From an uncultured Alistipes sp. (GTDB lineage: Bacteria; Bacteroidota; Bacteroidia; Bacteroidales; Rikenellaceae), in NCBI GenBank assembly GCA_949285535.1, contig CASDZP010000015.1, positions 1-36,580 on the forward strand: DNA of 36,580 nt, given 5' to 3'. The translations under genes were made by a program, and so were the position numbers. The notes beneath the pieces were generated by a model. That model was not told the DNA's origin. It saw only the letters and a list, made by a program, of their open reading frames with translations, and did not search any database. Positions 8,280 to 16,211 of this stretch are shown here, piece after piece. The stretch's first letter is position 1. Each line of letters begins with the position of its first letter.

Positions 8280-8409
8280 CATCATATTCCCGCATTACAT
8301 TTCCGCATCATATTATCTCATCATATTATCACATTACATTTACACATTACATTATAGCATCATATTTCCACATTACATTTCCACACCACATTTTCACATC
8401 ACGTTTTAC
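8280..8409. repeat. Degenerate 13-bp tandem array, ten units
   Basis: Ten consecutive 13-nt units run from 8280 to 8409 without gaps. Examples are CATCATATTCCCG, CATTACATTTCCG, CATCATATTATCT and CATTACATTTACA. The consensus is close to CATYAYATTTNCA. The unit length is not a multiple of three, and the array is not framed by spacers as in CRISPR. It lies between two divergent promoters. Confidence 0.85.
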
Positions 8410-8565
8410 ACCACGGTAAGAATCTTCACAATCAATAAATTTCTCCCAAAAAGGCAGTCGTACGTTCTCTTCATCCGAAAATAAAAAATATAAATCTCCG
8501 TCATTGCGACATAAGACGCCACATGGCAATTCAAATACATGTTTCCAATCATCCGCCAACCGCAC
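8347..8565 (-). pseudogene. Possible small CDS or gene remnant
   Basis: An open frame with a GTG start encodes 72 residues. Residues 1-52 look like genuine protein (DDWKHVFELPCGVLCRNDGDLYFLF then FWEKFIDCEDSYRG), with a mixed, globular-type composition. The remaining C-terminal part is simply the translation of the 13-bp array (VKMWCGNVMWKYDAIM) and looks artificial. I do not recognise a family. No promoter of its own is seen and the frame closes 24 nt upstream of the start. It is most likely a leftover end-piece of a gene overwritten by the array, but a short real gene is possible. Confidence 0.35.
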
Positions 8566-8583
8566 ATTTATTATCCCGTTTTA

Positions 8584-8614
8584 TTGTCTTTTCGGTCTAA
8601 AGAGATTACATTTG
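8584..8614 (+). promoter_or_regulatory. Promoter of the pdxJ-cca-sbcDC operon
   Basis: TTG at 8584-8586 and TACATTTG at 8607-8614 are separated by 20 nt, a full match to the Bacteroidota consensus. The start would be near 8621, giving a leader of about 38 nt before the pdxJ ATG. Confidence 0.75.
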
Positions 8615-8658
8615 CATGTATTTTTAAATAGAGTAAAATTTCAAGAAAACAAGAGACT

Positions 8659-9372
8659 ATGACAAGATTAAGCGTAAACATCAATAAGATAGCCACCCTG
8701 CGAAACTCTCGCGGCGGCAATATGCCCGACGTATGCAAAGCGGCTCTCGACTGCGAGCGTTTCGGTGCCGAGGGTATCACGGTACACCCCCGTCCCGACC
8801 ATCGCCACATCAGATACGAGGATGTGCGCGACCTGAGCAAGATACTGACAACAGAGTTCAACATCGAGGGTTACCCCTCTGAAGACTTTATCCGCCTTGT
8901 ATGCGAAGTACATCCCGCACAGGTGACCCTCGTGCCCGATGCACCCGACGCAATCACCTCAAACGCGGGTTGGGACACACGTACCAACCTCGACATGCTC
9001 AAAAAAATCGTCTCTACTTTCAAGAGCGAAGGTATTAGGGTTTCAATCTTCCTCGACCCCGTTAAAGAGCTTGTTCCCTACGCCGCAGAGACCGGCACCG
9101 ACCGTATAGAACTTTACACCGAGGGATACGCCAAAGGATATGTCACCGACCCGGCGGCGGCAATAGCACCCTACGCCGAAACTGCTCTCGAAGCGGCGAA
9201 ACACGGTCTCGGCGTAAACGGAGGTCATGACCTGAGTCTCGAAAACCTTAAATATTTCGCGCAACACATACCCAATCTCGACGAGGTATCAATCGGCCAC
9301 GCCCTTATCTGCGACGCCCTCTACCTCGGCCTTGAAAACACCGTAAGACTCTACCTCAACCAACTGCGATAA
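8659..9372 (+). CDS. pdxJ: Pyridoxine 5'-phosphate synthase PdxJ
   Basis: PdxJ closes the pyridine ring of vitamin B6 by joining 1-deoxy-D-xylulose 5-phosphate with 3-amino-2-oxopropyl phosphate. The 237-residue TIM-barrel protein shows the family N-terminus ([17 protein letters not shown]), the active-site stretch [27 protein letters not shown] in the middle, and the phosphate-binding loops [11 protein letters not shown] and VSIGHALI near the C-terminus. Length is typical (about 240). It is the first gene of a plus-strand operon, 9 nt before cca, under a clear promoter. It is divergent from nadK, so two cofactor genes share this intergenic region. Confidence 0.97.
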   Translation: MTRLSVNINKIATLRNSRGGNMPDVCKAALDCERFGAEGITVHPRPDHRHIRYEDVRDLSKILTTEFNIEGYPSEDFIRLVCEVHPAQVTLVPDAPDAITSNAGWDTRTNLDMLKKIVSTFKSEGIRVSIFLDPVKELVPYAAETGTDRIELYTEGYAKGYVTDPAAAIAPYAETALEAAKHGLGVNGGHDLSLENLKYFAQHIPNLDEVSIGHALICDALYLGLENTVRLYLNQLR

Positions 9373-9381
9373 ACAGACAAC

Positions 9382-10791
9382 ATGAACAACCCTCTCGAGA
9401 ACCCCGTATTCCGACTGATTGGCTCTTGTGCTGCGGAGTGTGGTGCAAAAGCCTACGTCATAGGCGGCTTCGTGCGCGACCATTTTCTCGGTCGCCCGTC
9501 GAACGATATAGACGTGGTTGTAACAGGCAGCGGCATAGAGGTTGCGACACTTGTAGGCGAACGACTACACTCCAAGGTATCGACATTCAAGAACTTCGGT
9601 ACAGCCATGTTACGAAGCGGCAAAATGGAGATTGAGTTTGTCGGCGCACGAAAGGAGTCCTACCGTGCCGACTCACGCAAACCGATAGTCGAGGACGGCA
9701 CGATAGAGGATGACCAGAACAGACGGGATTTTACCATAAACGCGCTCGCCTTCTCGCTCAATGAGGAGGATTTCGGCGCGCTTGTCGATCCTTTCGGCGG
9801 CATGGGTGACCTGAAGGCGGGTATCATACGCACCCCGCTCGACCCCGACACCACATTCTCGGACGACCCGTTGCGAATGATACGTGCCATAAGATTCGCC
9901 ACACAGCTCGACATGACGATAACGGCGGAGTGTCTCGAGTCGATAAAGCGTAACAGAGAGCGCATATCAATCATATCGCGCGAACGCATCACCACGGAGA
10001 CGGAGAAGATAATGATGTCGAAACGCCCATCAAAAGGTTTCTTCCTTTTCGACAAGACGGGTCTTCTGGAGCTTATCTTCCCCGACCTCTACCGACTAAA
10101 AGGTGTCGAAAAACGTGACGGACGCGCACATAAGGATAATTTCATCCATACGCTGAAGGTTTTGGACAACGTGGCGGCGGTAAGCGACGACGAGTGGCTT
10201 CGCTGGGCGGCATTGCTGCACGACATTGCAAAACCGCGCACCAAAGGCTGGGATGAACGTGTCGGCTGGACGTTCCACAACCACGAACTGATAGGGGCAA
10301 GAATGGTAAAAGGGATATTCAAGCAGTGGCGTCTGCCGCTCGACCACAAGATGCGCTTTGTCGAGAAAATGGTACTTTTACACCTGCGCCCCATAGCTCT
10401 TGCCGACGAGGGTGTGACCGACTCGGCTGTCAGACGTCTGCTTTTCGACGCTTCCGACGACATCGAGTCGCTCATGACGCTGTGCCGTGCCGACATAACC
10501 AGCGGAAACGACGAAAAGGTCGCCCGTTATCTGCGTAATTTCGACCTTGTCGAAGAAAAAATGCGACAGATTGAGGAGAAAGACCGCATCCGCAACTTCC
10601 AACCGCCCGTAACGGGAGAGACGATAATGGAGACTTTCGGTATAGAGCCGTGCGCCGCTGTGGGTACGATAAAGAACGCCATAAAGGATGCTATACTCGA
10701 CGGTAAAATCGAGAACGACTATGCGCAGGCATACGAGCTTATGTTACAGCTCGCCAAAGAGATAATCCCCGATAAAAAGCCGCTTAAATGA
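9382..10791 (+). CDS. cca: CCA tRNA nucleotidyltransferase with HD domain
   Basis: The enzyme belongs to the class II tRNA nucleotidyltransferase/poly(A) polymerase family and adds or repairs the 3' CCA of tRNAs. That is needed here because the nearby tRNA-Leu gene lacks an encoded CCA. The nucleotidyltransferase head has the GG motif and DxD metal site in GGFVRDHFLGRPSNDIDVVV (residues 28-47), a second strand RRDFTINALAF, and the template motif DDPLRMIRAIRFA. A C-terminal HD phosphohydrolase domain is marked by WAALLHDIAKPRT, with His-280 and Asp-281. The 469-residue length fits HD-fused CCA enzymes. The stop codon overlaps the next gene's start by 4 nt. Choice between CCA-adding and poly(A) activity rests on context. 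Confidence 0.92.
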   Translation: MNNPLENPVFRLIGSCAAECGAKAYVIGGFVRDHFLGRPSNDIDVVVTGSGIEVATLVGERLHSKVSTFKNFGTAMLRSGKMEIEFVGARKESYRADSRKPIVEDGTIEDDQNRRDFTINALAFSLNEEDFGALVDPFGGMGDLKAGIIRTPLDPDTTFSDDPLRMIRAIRFATQLDMTITAECLESIKRNRERISIISRERITTETEKIMMSKRPSKGFFLFDKTGLLELIFPDLYRLKGVEKRDGRAHKDNFIHTLKVLDNVAAVSDDEWLRWAALLHDIAKPRTKGWDERVGWTFHNHELIGARMVKGIFKQWRLPLDHKMRFVEKMVLLHLRPIALADEGVTDSAVRRLLFDASDDIESLMTLCRADITSGNDEKVARYLRNFDLVEEKMRQIEEKDRIRNFQPPVTGETIMETFGIEPCAAVGTIKNAIKDAILDGKIENDYAQAYELMLQLAKEIIPDKKPLK

Positions 10792-12053
10792 ACCGTGCGG
10801 AGTTCGATTACCTGCTCACCGACGACGCCCGCAAGGCAATCGCGAAAAACCTCGGCAAAGACCCGTTGAAAGCGGCGTTGTCGGGGCTTCCCGCCGTTAT
10901 ATGCACCCAACTGAAGCTGTTGGAGCGATGCAGGACAAAACTGCCTGAATATTACGAACACCTCTGTATCATTCCCGAAGTGTCGTTTGAGCAGAGCAGC
11001 AGTCGACAGACAGCGTTGTCGCGCGAATTGAAAGGCAAACAGGCTCTCGACCTGACATGCGGTCTGGGATGCGACGCCCTGCACCTGAGCAAACGGTTCG
11101 ACCGTGTGGTAACCGTAGAGAAAGACGAACTTCTGGCAAAAATAGCGCGCCACAATTTCGCTCTTATGGGATGCGACAATATAGAGGTTGTGACCGCCGA
11201 CAGCGAAGAGTATGTAGAGGACATAACGGAGCATTTCGATGTCGTTTTCGCCGACCCCGCAAGACGCTCACAGGGCAAAAGAGTGTTTCTGCTCGAAGAT
11301 TGTTCACCCGACATGACACGCCTCGCCGAAAAGATAGTGGGTAGGATTAGCGACAGACTTATAATAAAAGCGTCTCCGCTTTTCGATGTGGAAGAGCCGT
11401 CACGCATATTCGGACATTTGGGAACAGTAAGTACCGAAAGCGTTTCGGTTGACGGCGAGTGCAAGGAACTTGTCATCGACATAACCGCTGAAAAAATCGG
11501 GAACGACATGGCTGGGGAAAAATACGGAACCGAATTACAGGCTACAAGAAATGTCACGGTGATACATGGCGACATTATCGAAAAACTCTCTTTTACGGCA
11601 GACGAGACGGAAGCGGCAAAAAGATACTACAAAGATGATGTTACCGACGTCGAAACGGACGGCTACGAATGGCTGTTGCTCCCCGACGCCGCTCTGACAC
11701 AAAGCAGGACGACTCATTGCATCGCCCGACGTATGGGTGATGCAGTTGTCACATCCGCTCACGGAGTCATATTGAGCCGACACAGACCTCAGTCCGACAC
11801 AATAGCCCTGCGATGTTTCAAGATAGTGTCGAGACAAAGATACAAACCCAAAGAGCTGAAAAAATGGCTCGCGACAAACGGTGTCGATACCGCCACAATA
11901 ATAAAACGTGACTTTGCGGTCGATACCGCACTTTTACGCCGTCAGCTCGGAATCAAAAAAGAGGGAGGCGGACATTATATCATAGCCTCAGGCAAGACAC
12001 TCTATCTCGCCGAACTTCAACCTCTCTCACCCACTCAATCAGTCACAGAATGA
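10788..12053 (+). CDS. Class I SAM-dependent methyltransferase (THUMP-like)
   Basis: The protein has a Rossmann methyltransferase core with motif I LDLTCGLGCDALHLSKRF (around residues 87-104), an acidic motif II (VVTVEKDELL), and a distinctive DVVFADPARRS at residues 151-161 in place of the usual NPPY motif. The C-terminal section (KKWLATNGVDTATIIKRDF to GGHYIIASG) resembles the THUMP-like domain found in a Bacteroidota family annotated as RNA methyltransferase-like. The exact substrate is not known; RNA is an inference from the family. It overlaps cca upstream and sbcD downstream by 4 nt each, so translation is coupled. Length 421. Confidence 0.8.
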   Translation: MNRAEFDYLLTDDARKAIAKNLGKDPLKAALSGLPAVICTQLKLLERCRTKLPEYYEHLCIIPEVSFEQSSSRQTALSRELKGKQALDLTCGLGCDALHLSKRFDRVVTVEKDELLAKIARHNFALMGCDNIEVVTADSEEYVEDITEHFDVVFADPARRSQGKRVFLLEDCSPDMTRLAEKIVGRISDRLIIKASPLFDVEEPSRIFGHLGTVSTESVSVDGECKELVIDITAEKIGNDMAGEKYGTELQATRNVTVIHGDIIEKLSFTADETEAAKRYYKDDVTDVETDGYEWLLLPDAALTQSRTTHCIARRMGDAVVTSAHGVILSRHRPQSDTIALRCFKIVSRQRYKPKELKKWLATNGVDTATIIKRDFAVDTALLRRQLGIKKEGGGHYIIASGKTLYLAELQPLSPTQSVTE

Positions 12054-13315
12054 TAAAGGTCATACATACCGCCGACTGGCATCTCGGACAGACATTTTTC
12101 GGCTACGACAGAGAGAGCGAACACCGTATTTTTCTCGACAGCCTGCGCCGTACCGTCTCCGAGCATAACACCGACCTGCTTATTGTCGCGGGAGATGTAT
12201 TCGACACCCCCAACCCCTCGTCATCGGCACAGAAGCTCTTTTTTGAGTTTCTGCTCTCTGTGACGAGAGACAATCCGAATCTCGAAGTGGTCATAACGGC
12301 GGGTAACCACGACTCAGGCATGCGTCTGGAGGCTCCCTCTGCATTGCTCGAATGTTTCAAGGTGCATGTTGTCGGTACGGTAAGGCACCTCGACGACGGC
12401 ACAACGGACTATGAACGACACATCATACCGATAGAGCGTGACGGCAAACCCGTCTGTCTCGTTCTCGCCGTTCCCTATCTCCGTTCGGGTGACTACCCCG
12501 AAGCGGCGACATACGGTGAGGGTGTCGGAGCTTTTTACGCCTCCGTCCTCGCCACAGCCAAAGAGAAATTCGGCGACAAGATACCGATAATAGCCACAGG
12601 ACACATTCAGACGGCGGGCGCGGCTCTCAATGACGGCGACCGAAGCGAGCGTATTATCGTTGGCGGTCTTGAAGCTGTACCCTCATCGGTATTCGACAAG
12701 TCGCTGTCATACGTGGCATTGGGTCACCTGCACAAAGCGCAGAGAGCTTCGGCGGCAAGAGAAAACGTACGTTACTCAGGCTCGCCGCTCCCCATGTCGT
12801 TTGCCGAACGTGACAGCGTAAAGAGCGTCTGTCTGGTCGAGATACCCGAAAGCGAAGACAACTTTACGGAGACAAAGACGACGGCGATAGAGACCCCGGA
12901 CCCCGTACGGCTCGTGCGTGTGGAGGGAGACACCCGACACCTCGACGAGCTTCTCGAACGTCTCGCCTCATTCGAAGAGGGCAAAGCCGACGAATTGTCG
13001 CCGTTCGTGGAGGTAACGGTGGGTATCTTCGCACCCGAACCGATGTTGCGCGCAATCATTGAACGGGCGCTCGAAGGACGAAAGGCAAGACTGACACGCA
13101 TAGAGGCGGTAATCGCCAAAACCGAAGAAAAGGACAACGAGGAGAACGGAATACAAGACAATGTTTCCGTCGATTTAAGACGCATGACCCCGATGAACAT
13201 CGCTCTCGATACATTCAAGCGAAAATACAACCATTCGATGCCGGAGTCGATGAAAAAAATACTACTTGAGATAATAGCTCAGTCACAAAAGACGGAACAG
13301 GAGAGAGAGGCATGA
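12050..13315 (+). CDS. sbcD: Exonuclease subunit SbcD (Mre11-type nuclease)
   Basis: SbcD is the nuclease half of the SbcCD (Mre11-Rad50-like) complex, which opens DNA hairpins and trims blocked double-strand ends. The calcineurin-like core is intact: ADWHLGQTFFGYDRE (Asp-9, His-11), VAGDVFDTPNPSS, TAGNHDSG, and GHIQTAG then GHLHKAQ for the last metal ligands. A C-terminal capping region of about 150 residues follows. Length is 421 (E. coli 400). It overlaps the methyltransferase gene by 4 nt and sbcC by 4 nt. Hairpin-cleaving activity is of interest here because the window itself contains several very long palindromes. Confidence 0.96.
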   Translation: MIKVIHTADWHLGQTFFGYDRESEHRIFLDSLRRTVSEHNTDLLIVAGDVFDTPNPSSSAQKLFFEFLLSVTRDNPNLEVVITAGNHDSGMRLEAPSALLECFKVHVVGTVRHLDDGTTDYERHIIPIERDGKPVCLVLAVPYLRSGDYPEAATYGEGVGAFYASVLATAKEKFGDKIPIIATGHIQTAGAALNDGDRSERIIVGGLEAVPSSVFDKSLSYVALGHLHKAQRASAARENVRYSGSPLPMSFAERDSVKSVCLVEIPESEDNFTETKTTAIETPDPVRLVRVEGDTRHLDELLERLASFEEGKADELSPFVEVTVGIFAPEPMLRAIIERALEGRKARLTRIEAVIAKTEEKDNEENGIQDNVSVDLRRMTPMNIALDTFKRKYNHSMPESMKKILLEIIAQSQKTEQEREA

Positions 13316-15939
13316 GAATAGAGGCGATAAGAGGATGTAATCTCGCGTCGTTAGAGGGCGATTTCGAGATAGATTTCACAAAAGAGCCGTTACGTTCGGC
13401 GGGCATATACGCCATTACGGGTCGCACAGGGTCGGGAAAGACAACGATTCTCGACACGATATGCCTTGCCCTGTTCGACCGAACCCCACGCGGACGCCTC
13501 GGCGAGAACGTGAAGATGTACGACGGTATAAGCATGCGTGACAGCCGTATGATTATGCGCAAAGGCACCAACGAGTGCTACGCCGAAGTCGATTTCGTCT
13601 CGCTCGGCGGCAAACGCTACCGTTCACGCTGGGAAACCTCTGCGATATCACAACGAGGCGGTACGGGAGACGACAAAAAACGACTCCGTGAGAGCCGAAT
13701 GACCCTGCGCAACCTCTCGGACGAGACGGATGAGCCGGGCAAGAAGAAAGAGTTGCTCGCCCGCGTAAGCGAACTGATAGGCTTTACCTTTGAGCAATTC
13801 ACCCGCTCCGTAATGTTGGCACAGGGCGACTTTGCGACCTTTCTGCGCGCCGACAGAAACGAGAAAGCCGAACTTCTCGAAAAACTGACGGGCACAGAGA
13901 TATACTCGCTTATCTCGATGAACATATACACCCGCTGTCGTGCCGTCGAACAGGAACTGCACCTGATAGAGGAACAGCTCGGACGCATACAACTGCGGGA
14001 TGAAAAAGAGCTTGTCGCACTACGTCACGAGCTGGCGGAGGCTGACAAGGCGACACTCAAAAACAACGAGACATCGAAGCTCATAGAGGAAAAGCTCAAA
14101 TGGCTCGAACTCAAAGAGCGTCTCGACAGAGAGGTTACAGCCGCACAAAAAGAGCTGACCGACGCACAGAAAAGCATAGAGGAGGCGTCGGAGCGATACG
14201 CCCTAATCGAGCGCATAGATAGCGTACAGGAGATAAGGGACACCTTCAACTCCATGAAAAACGCCTTTGAGCGCATAAAGAGACTGAAAACGGAGTTTTC
14301 AGAAAACAGCGACAAGCGTAATGAACTTGCGGCATCTGTCGAGAGCGGCAAAGCGAGCCTCTCGGAACTCGAAAAAGCCGCACGCAAAGCCAACGACAAT
14401 TTCAACAACGCACGTAACAATATCGCAGAGGCACGCAAAGCCGACACGGAGATAAAAATAGCCGAAAAACTGCTCGCCGAACACCGTCGCAACATCGAAA
14501 CGCTTGCCCGCGACAACACCAAGGCGACAGAACAGGTCGAAGAGCTGATAAAAAGCATGACCGATACCACAAATCACACTTTTTCGAGTGACGACAAGTC
14601 TAGGCAAGCTCTTCTTGAATCACTTTCCGACGAGATATCCCGTTTACGCTCTGCACTCGTCGAAGGTGAACCTTGCCCCGTGTGCGGCAGTCTCGACCAC
14701 GGAGACGGCAATGGTAAGGGTGACGAACGTCTGCGCCTGATGATAGAACAACAGAAAGAGGCTATAGAAAGCAAACGTCTTCTGATTGAGGCGCAAAAAG
14801 AAGAGTTAGAAAAAGAGTCCGCCGCCCTTAACTCGTTAAAAGAAAAACGAAGCACTCTTTTAAACGGTGTCAGCGCCGACAAACTGGAGGCGCAACTGCT
14901 CGACGAGCGTAATTCAAGTCAACAGGCATACAACAAGGCATCCGAGCGACTTATAAGACTTACCGCCGAACTCGAATCCGCCGACAAACTCTCCGAAAGA
15001 CTACAACGTGAGTTTACAGAGCTGCAAAAGAGCCACGAGGCGTTGTCACTCGAAGTTCGCGGCTGGATTGAACCGCGCGGCATCACGCAACGTGAAATCA
15101 CAGACCTTCTCTCGCACGACATCCATTGGCTCAACAACGAGAAAAAGGCGCTAAAAGAGCTTCAGGACAGAGCCACTTCGGCACAAGCCACACTCACGGA
15201 GCGTCACCGCACCATGTCGGCGCACCTGCTGTCTGACAAACGTCCCGACAAAAGCGAGACAATAACAGAAATGAGCGCCACGCTCGAAACACTTCGAGGC
15301 TCTGCCCGTTGTCTTGCGGAACGCAAAAGCGAGATAACGATGATACTTGCGGCGGACAAAGAGCGTCGAGACAGCGCCACGGCGATAAGCGCGAGAGCCG
15401 AGAGCCTGCGTGAATCAATCACCGACCTGCAACGTCTCAACGAGCTGTTCGGCTCCGCATCGGGTGACAAATTCAAATCGATAGCGCAGGGCTACACGCT
15501 CGAACTGTTATTGTCATACAGCAACATACACCTAAAAGAGCTTTCGGGACGCTATCGTCTCAGCCGTGTTCCCGACACCCTAATTCTCGAAGTGATAGAC
15601 CTCGACATGCTCAACGAGCGACGTCCCGTAAACTCCCTTTCGGGCGGTGAGTCATTCTTGGTATCATTGTCGTTGGCTCTCGGTCTCTCCTCGCTCTCGG
15701 GTGGCAACATGAAAGTCGAATCGCTGTTCATAGACGAGGGCTTCGGCTCGCTCGACGCCGAAACGATGCGTTCGGTACTCGACTCTCTCGAAAAACTACG
15801 TGCCACAGGACGTAAAATAGGCATAATCTCGCATGTGGCGGAGCTGTCGGAACGAATACCCGTAAGAATAGAGGTAAAACGTAAACCGGCGGGCGGTAGC
15901 AGGATAACCATAGTGGGTGACAACAGAGTGATAAAATAA
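13312..15939 (+). CDS. sbcC: Exonuclease subunit SbcC (Rad50-type ATPase)
   Basis: SbcC is the ABC/SMC-like ATPase partner of SbcD. The 875-residue chain has Walker A GRTGSGKT at residues 37-44 and two long charged coiled-coil arms (about 200-440 and 470-720) around a zinc hook, CPVC at 455-458, through which two SbcC molecules join. The C-terminal lobe carries the ABC signature SLSGGES (775-781) and Walker B SLFIDEGFGSLD with Asp-808 and Glu-809. It is shorter than the E. coli protein (1048), the difference lying in coil length; all catalytic elements are present. It is the last gene of the operon, overlapping sbcD by 4 nt. No strong terminator hairpin is seen after it. Confidence 0.95.
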   Translation: MRIEAIRGCNLASLEGDFEIDFTKEPLRSAGIYAITGRTGSGKTTILDTICLALFDRTPRGRLGENVKMYDGISMRDSRMIMRKGTNECYAEVDFVSLGGKRYRSRWETSAISQRGGTGDDKKRLRESRMTLRNLSDETDEPGKKKELLARVSELIGFTFEQFTRSVMLAQGDFATFLRADRNEKAELLEKLTGTEIYSLISMNIYTRCRAVEQELHLIEEQLGRIQLRDEKELVALRHELAEADKATLKNNETSKLIEEKLKWLELKERLDREVTAAQKELTDAQKSIEEASERYALIERIDSVQEIRDTFNSMKNAFERIKRLKTEFSENSDKRNELAASVESGKASLSELEKAARKANDNFNNARNNIAEARKADTEIKIAEKLLAEHRRNIETLARDNTKATEQVEELIKSMTDTTNHTFSSDDKSRQALLESLSDEISRLRSALVEGEPCPVCGSLDHGDGNGKGDERLRLMIEQQKEAIESKRLLIEAQKEELEKESAALNSLKEKRSTLLNGVSADKLEAQLLDERNSSQQAYNKASERLIRLTAELESADKLSERLQREFTELQKSHEALSLEVRGWIEPRGITQREITDLLSHDIHWLNNEKKALKELQDRATSAQATLTERHRTMSAHLLSDKRPDKSETITEMSATLETLRGSARCLAERKSEITMILAADKERRDSATAISARAESLRESITDLQRLNELFGSASGDKFKSIAQGYTLELLLSYSNIHLKELSGRYRLSRVPDTLILEVIDLDMLNERRPVNSLSGGESFLVSLSLALGLSSLSGGNMKVESLFIDEGFGSLDAETMRSVLDSLEKLRATGRKIGIISHVAELSERIPVRIEVKRKPAGGSRITIVGDNRVIK

Positions 15940-15962
15940 TCCGTTACGCTCCGTCACATTAC

Positions 15963-16043
15963 CATACTATTGCCATAAATCAGCATACATTAGTACACTT
16001 TAGCATACGTCAACATACACTAACATACATTAACATAACATAT
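15963..16043. repeat. Degenerate 10-bp tandem repeat
   Basis: About eight units of roughly 10 nt follow one another, e.g. CATACATTAG, TACACTTTAG, CATACGTCAA, CATACACTAA, CATACATTAA and CATAACATAT. The last six (15984-16043) are exactly 10 nt each, with consensus CATACAYTAA. The period is close to one helical turn. Confidence 0.8.
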
Positions 16044-16087
16044 TTGTAAAGTAACTATAAAATAGTTCGACCACAAACAATCACACC

Positions 16088-16190
16088 ACAAACTAATTAC
16101 TCCGTAAGACTGATTACAACTAATTACACTGCAAACAATTACTCCGTAAGAAATTACACCGTAAGAGAATAATTGCGCCGTAAACTAACA
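16088..16190. repeat. Interspersed AATTAC-CCGTAAG repeat
   Basis: Four imperfect copies of AATTACNCCGTAAG occur between 16095 and 16187: two as AATTACTCCGTAAG, one as AATTACACCGTAAG, and one changed to AATTGCGCCGTAAA. CAAACTAATTAC-like bridges lie between them. With the 10-bp array this fills nearly all of the 272-nt gap between sbcC and the radical SAM gene. Confidence 0.65.
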
Positions 16191-16211
16191 TAAATAAAAA
16201 CAGATTGCATC

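Larger units (their letters stand above)
8136..8658. other. Divergent intergenic region between nadK and pdxJ
   Basis: The 523-nt stretch contains the nadK promoter (8158-8191), the 13-bp tandem array (8280-8409), a possible minus-strand gene remnant (8347-8565) and the pdxJ promoter (8584-8614). Positions 8192-8279 are AT-rich with nothing recognisable. Confidence 0.7.

Noticed and set aside
8280..8409. CRISPR array
   Set aside because: The units are contiguous with no spacers, only 13 nt long, and no cas genes are present.
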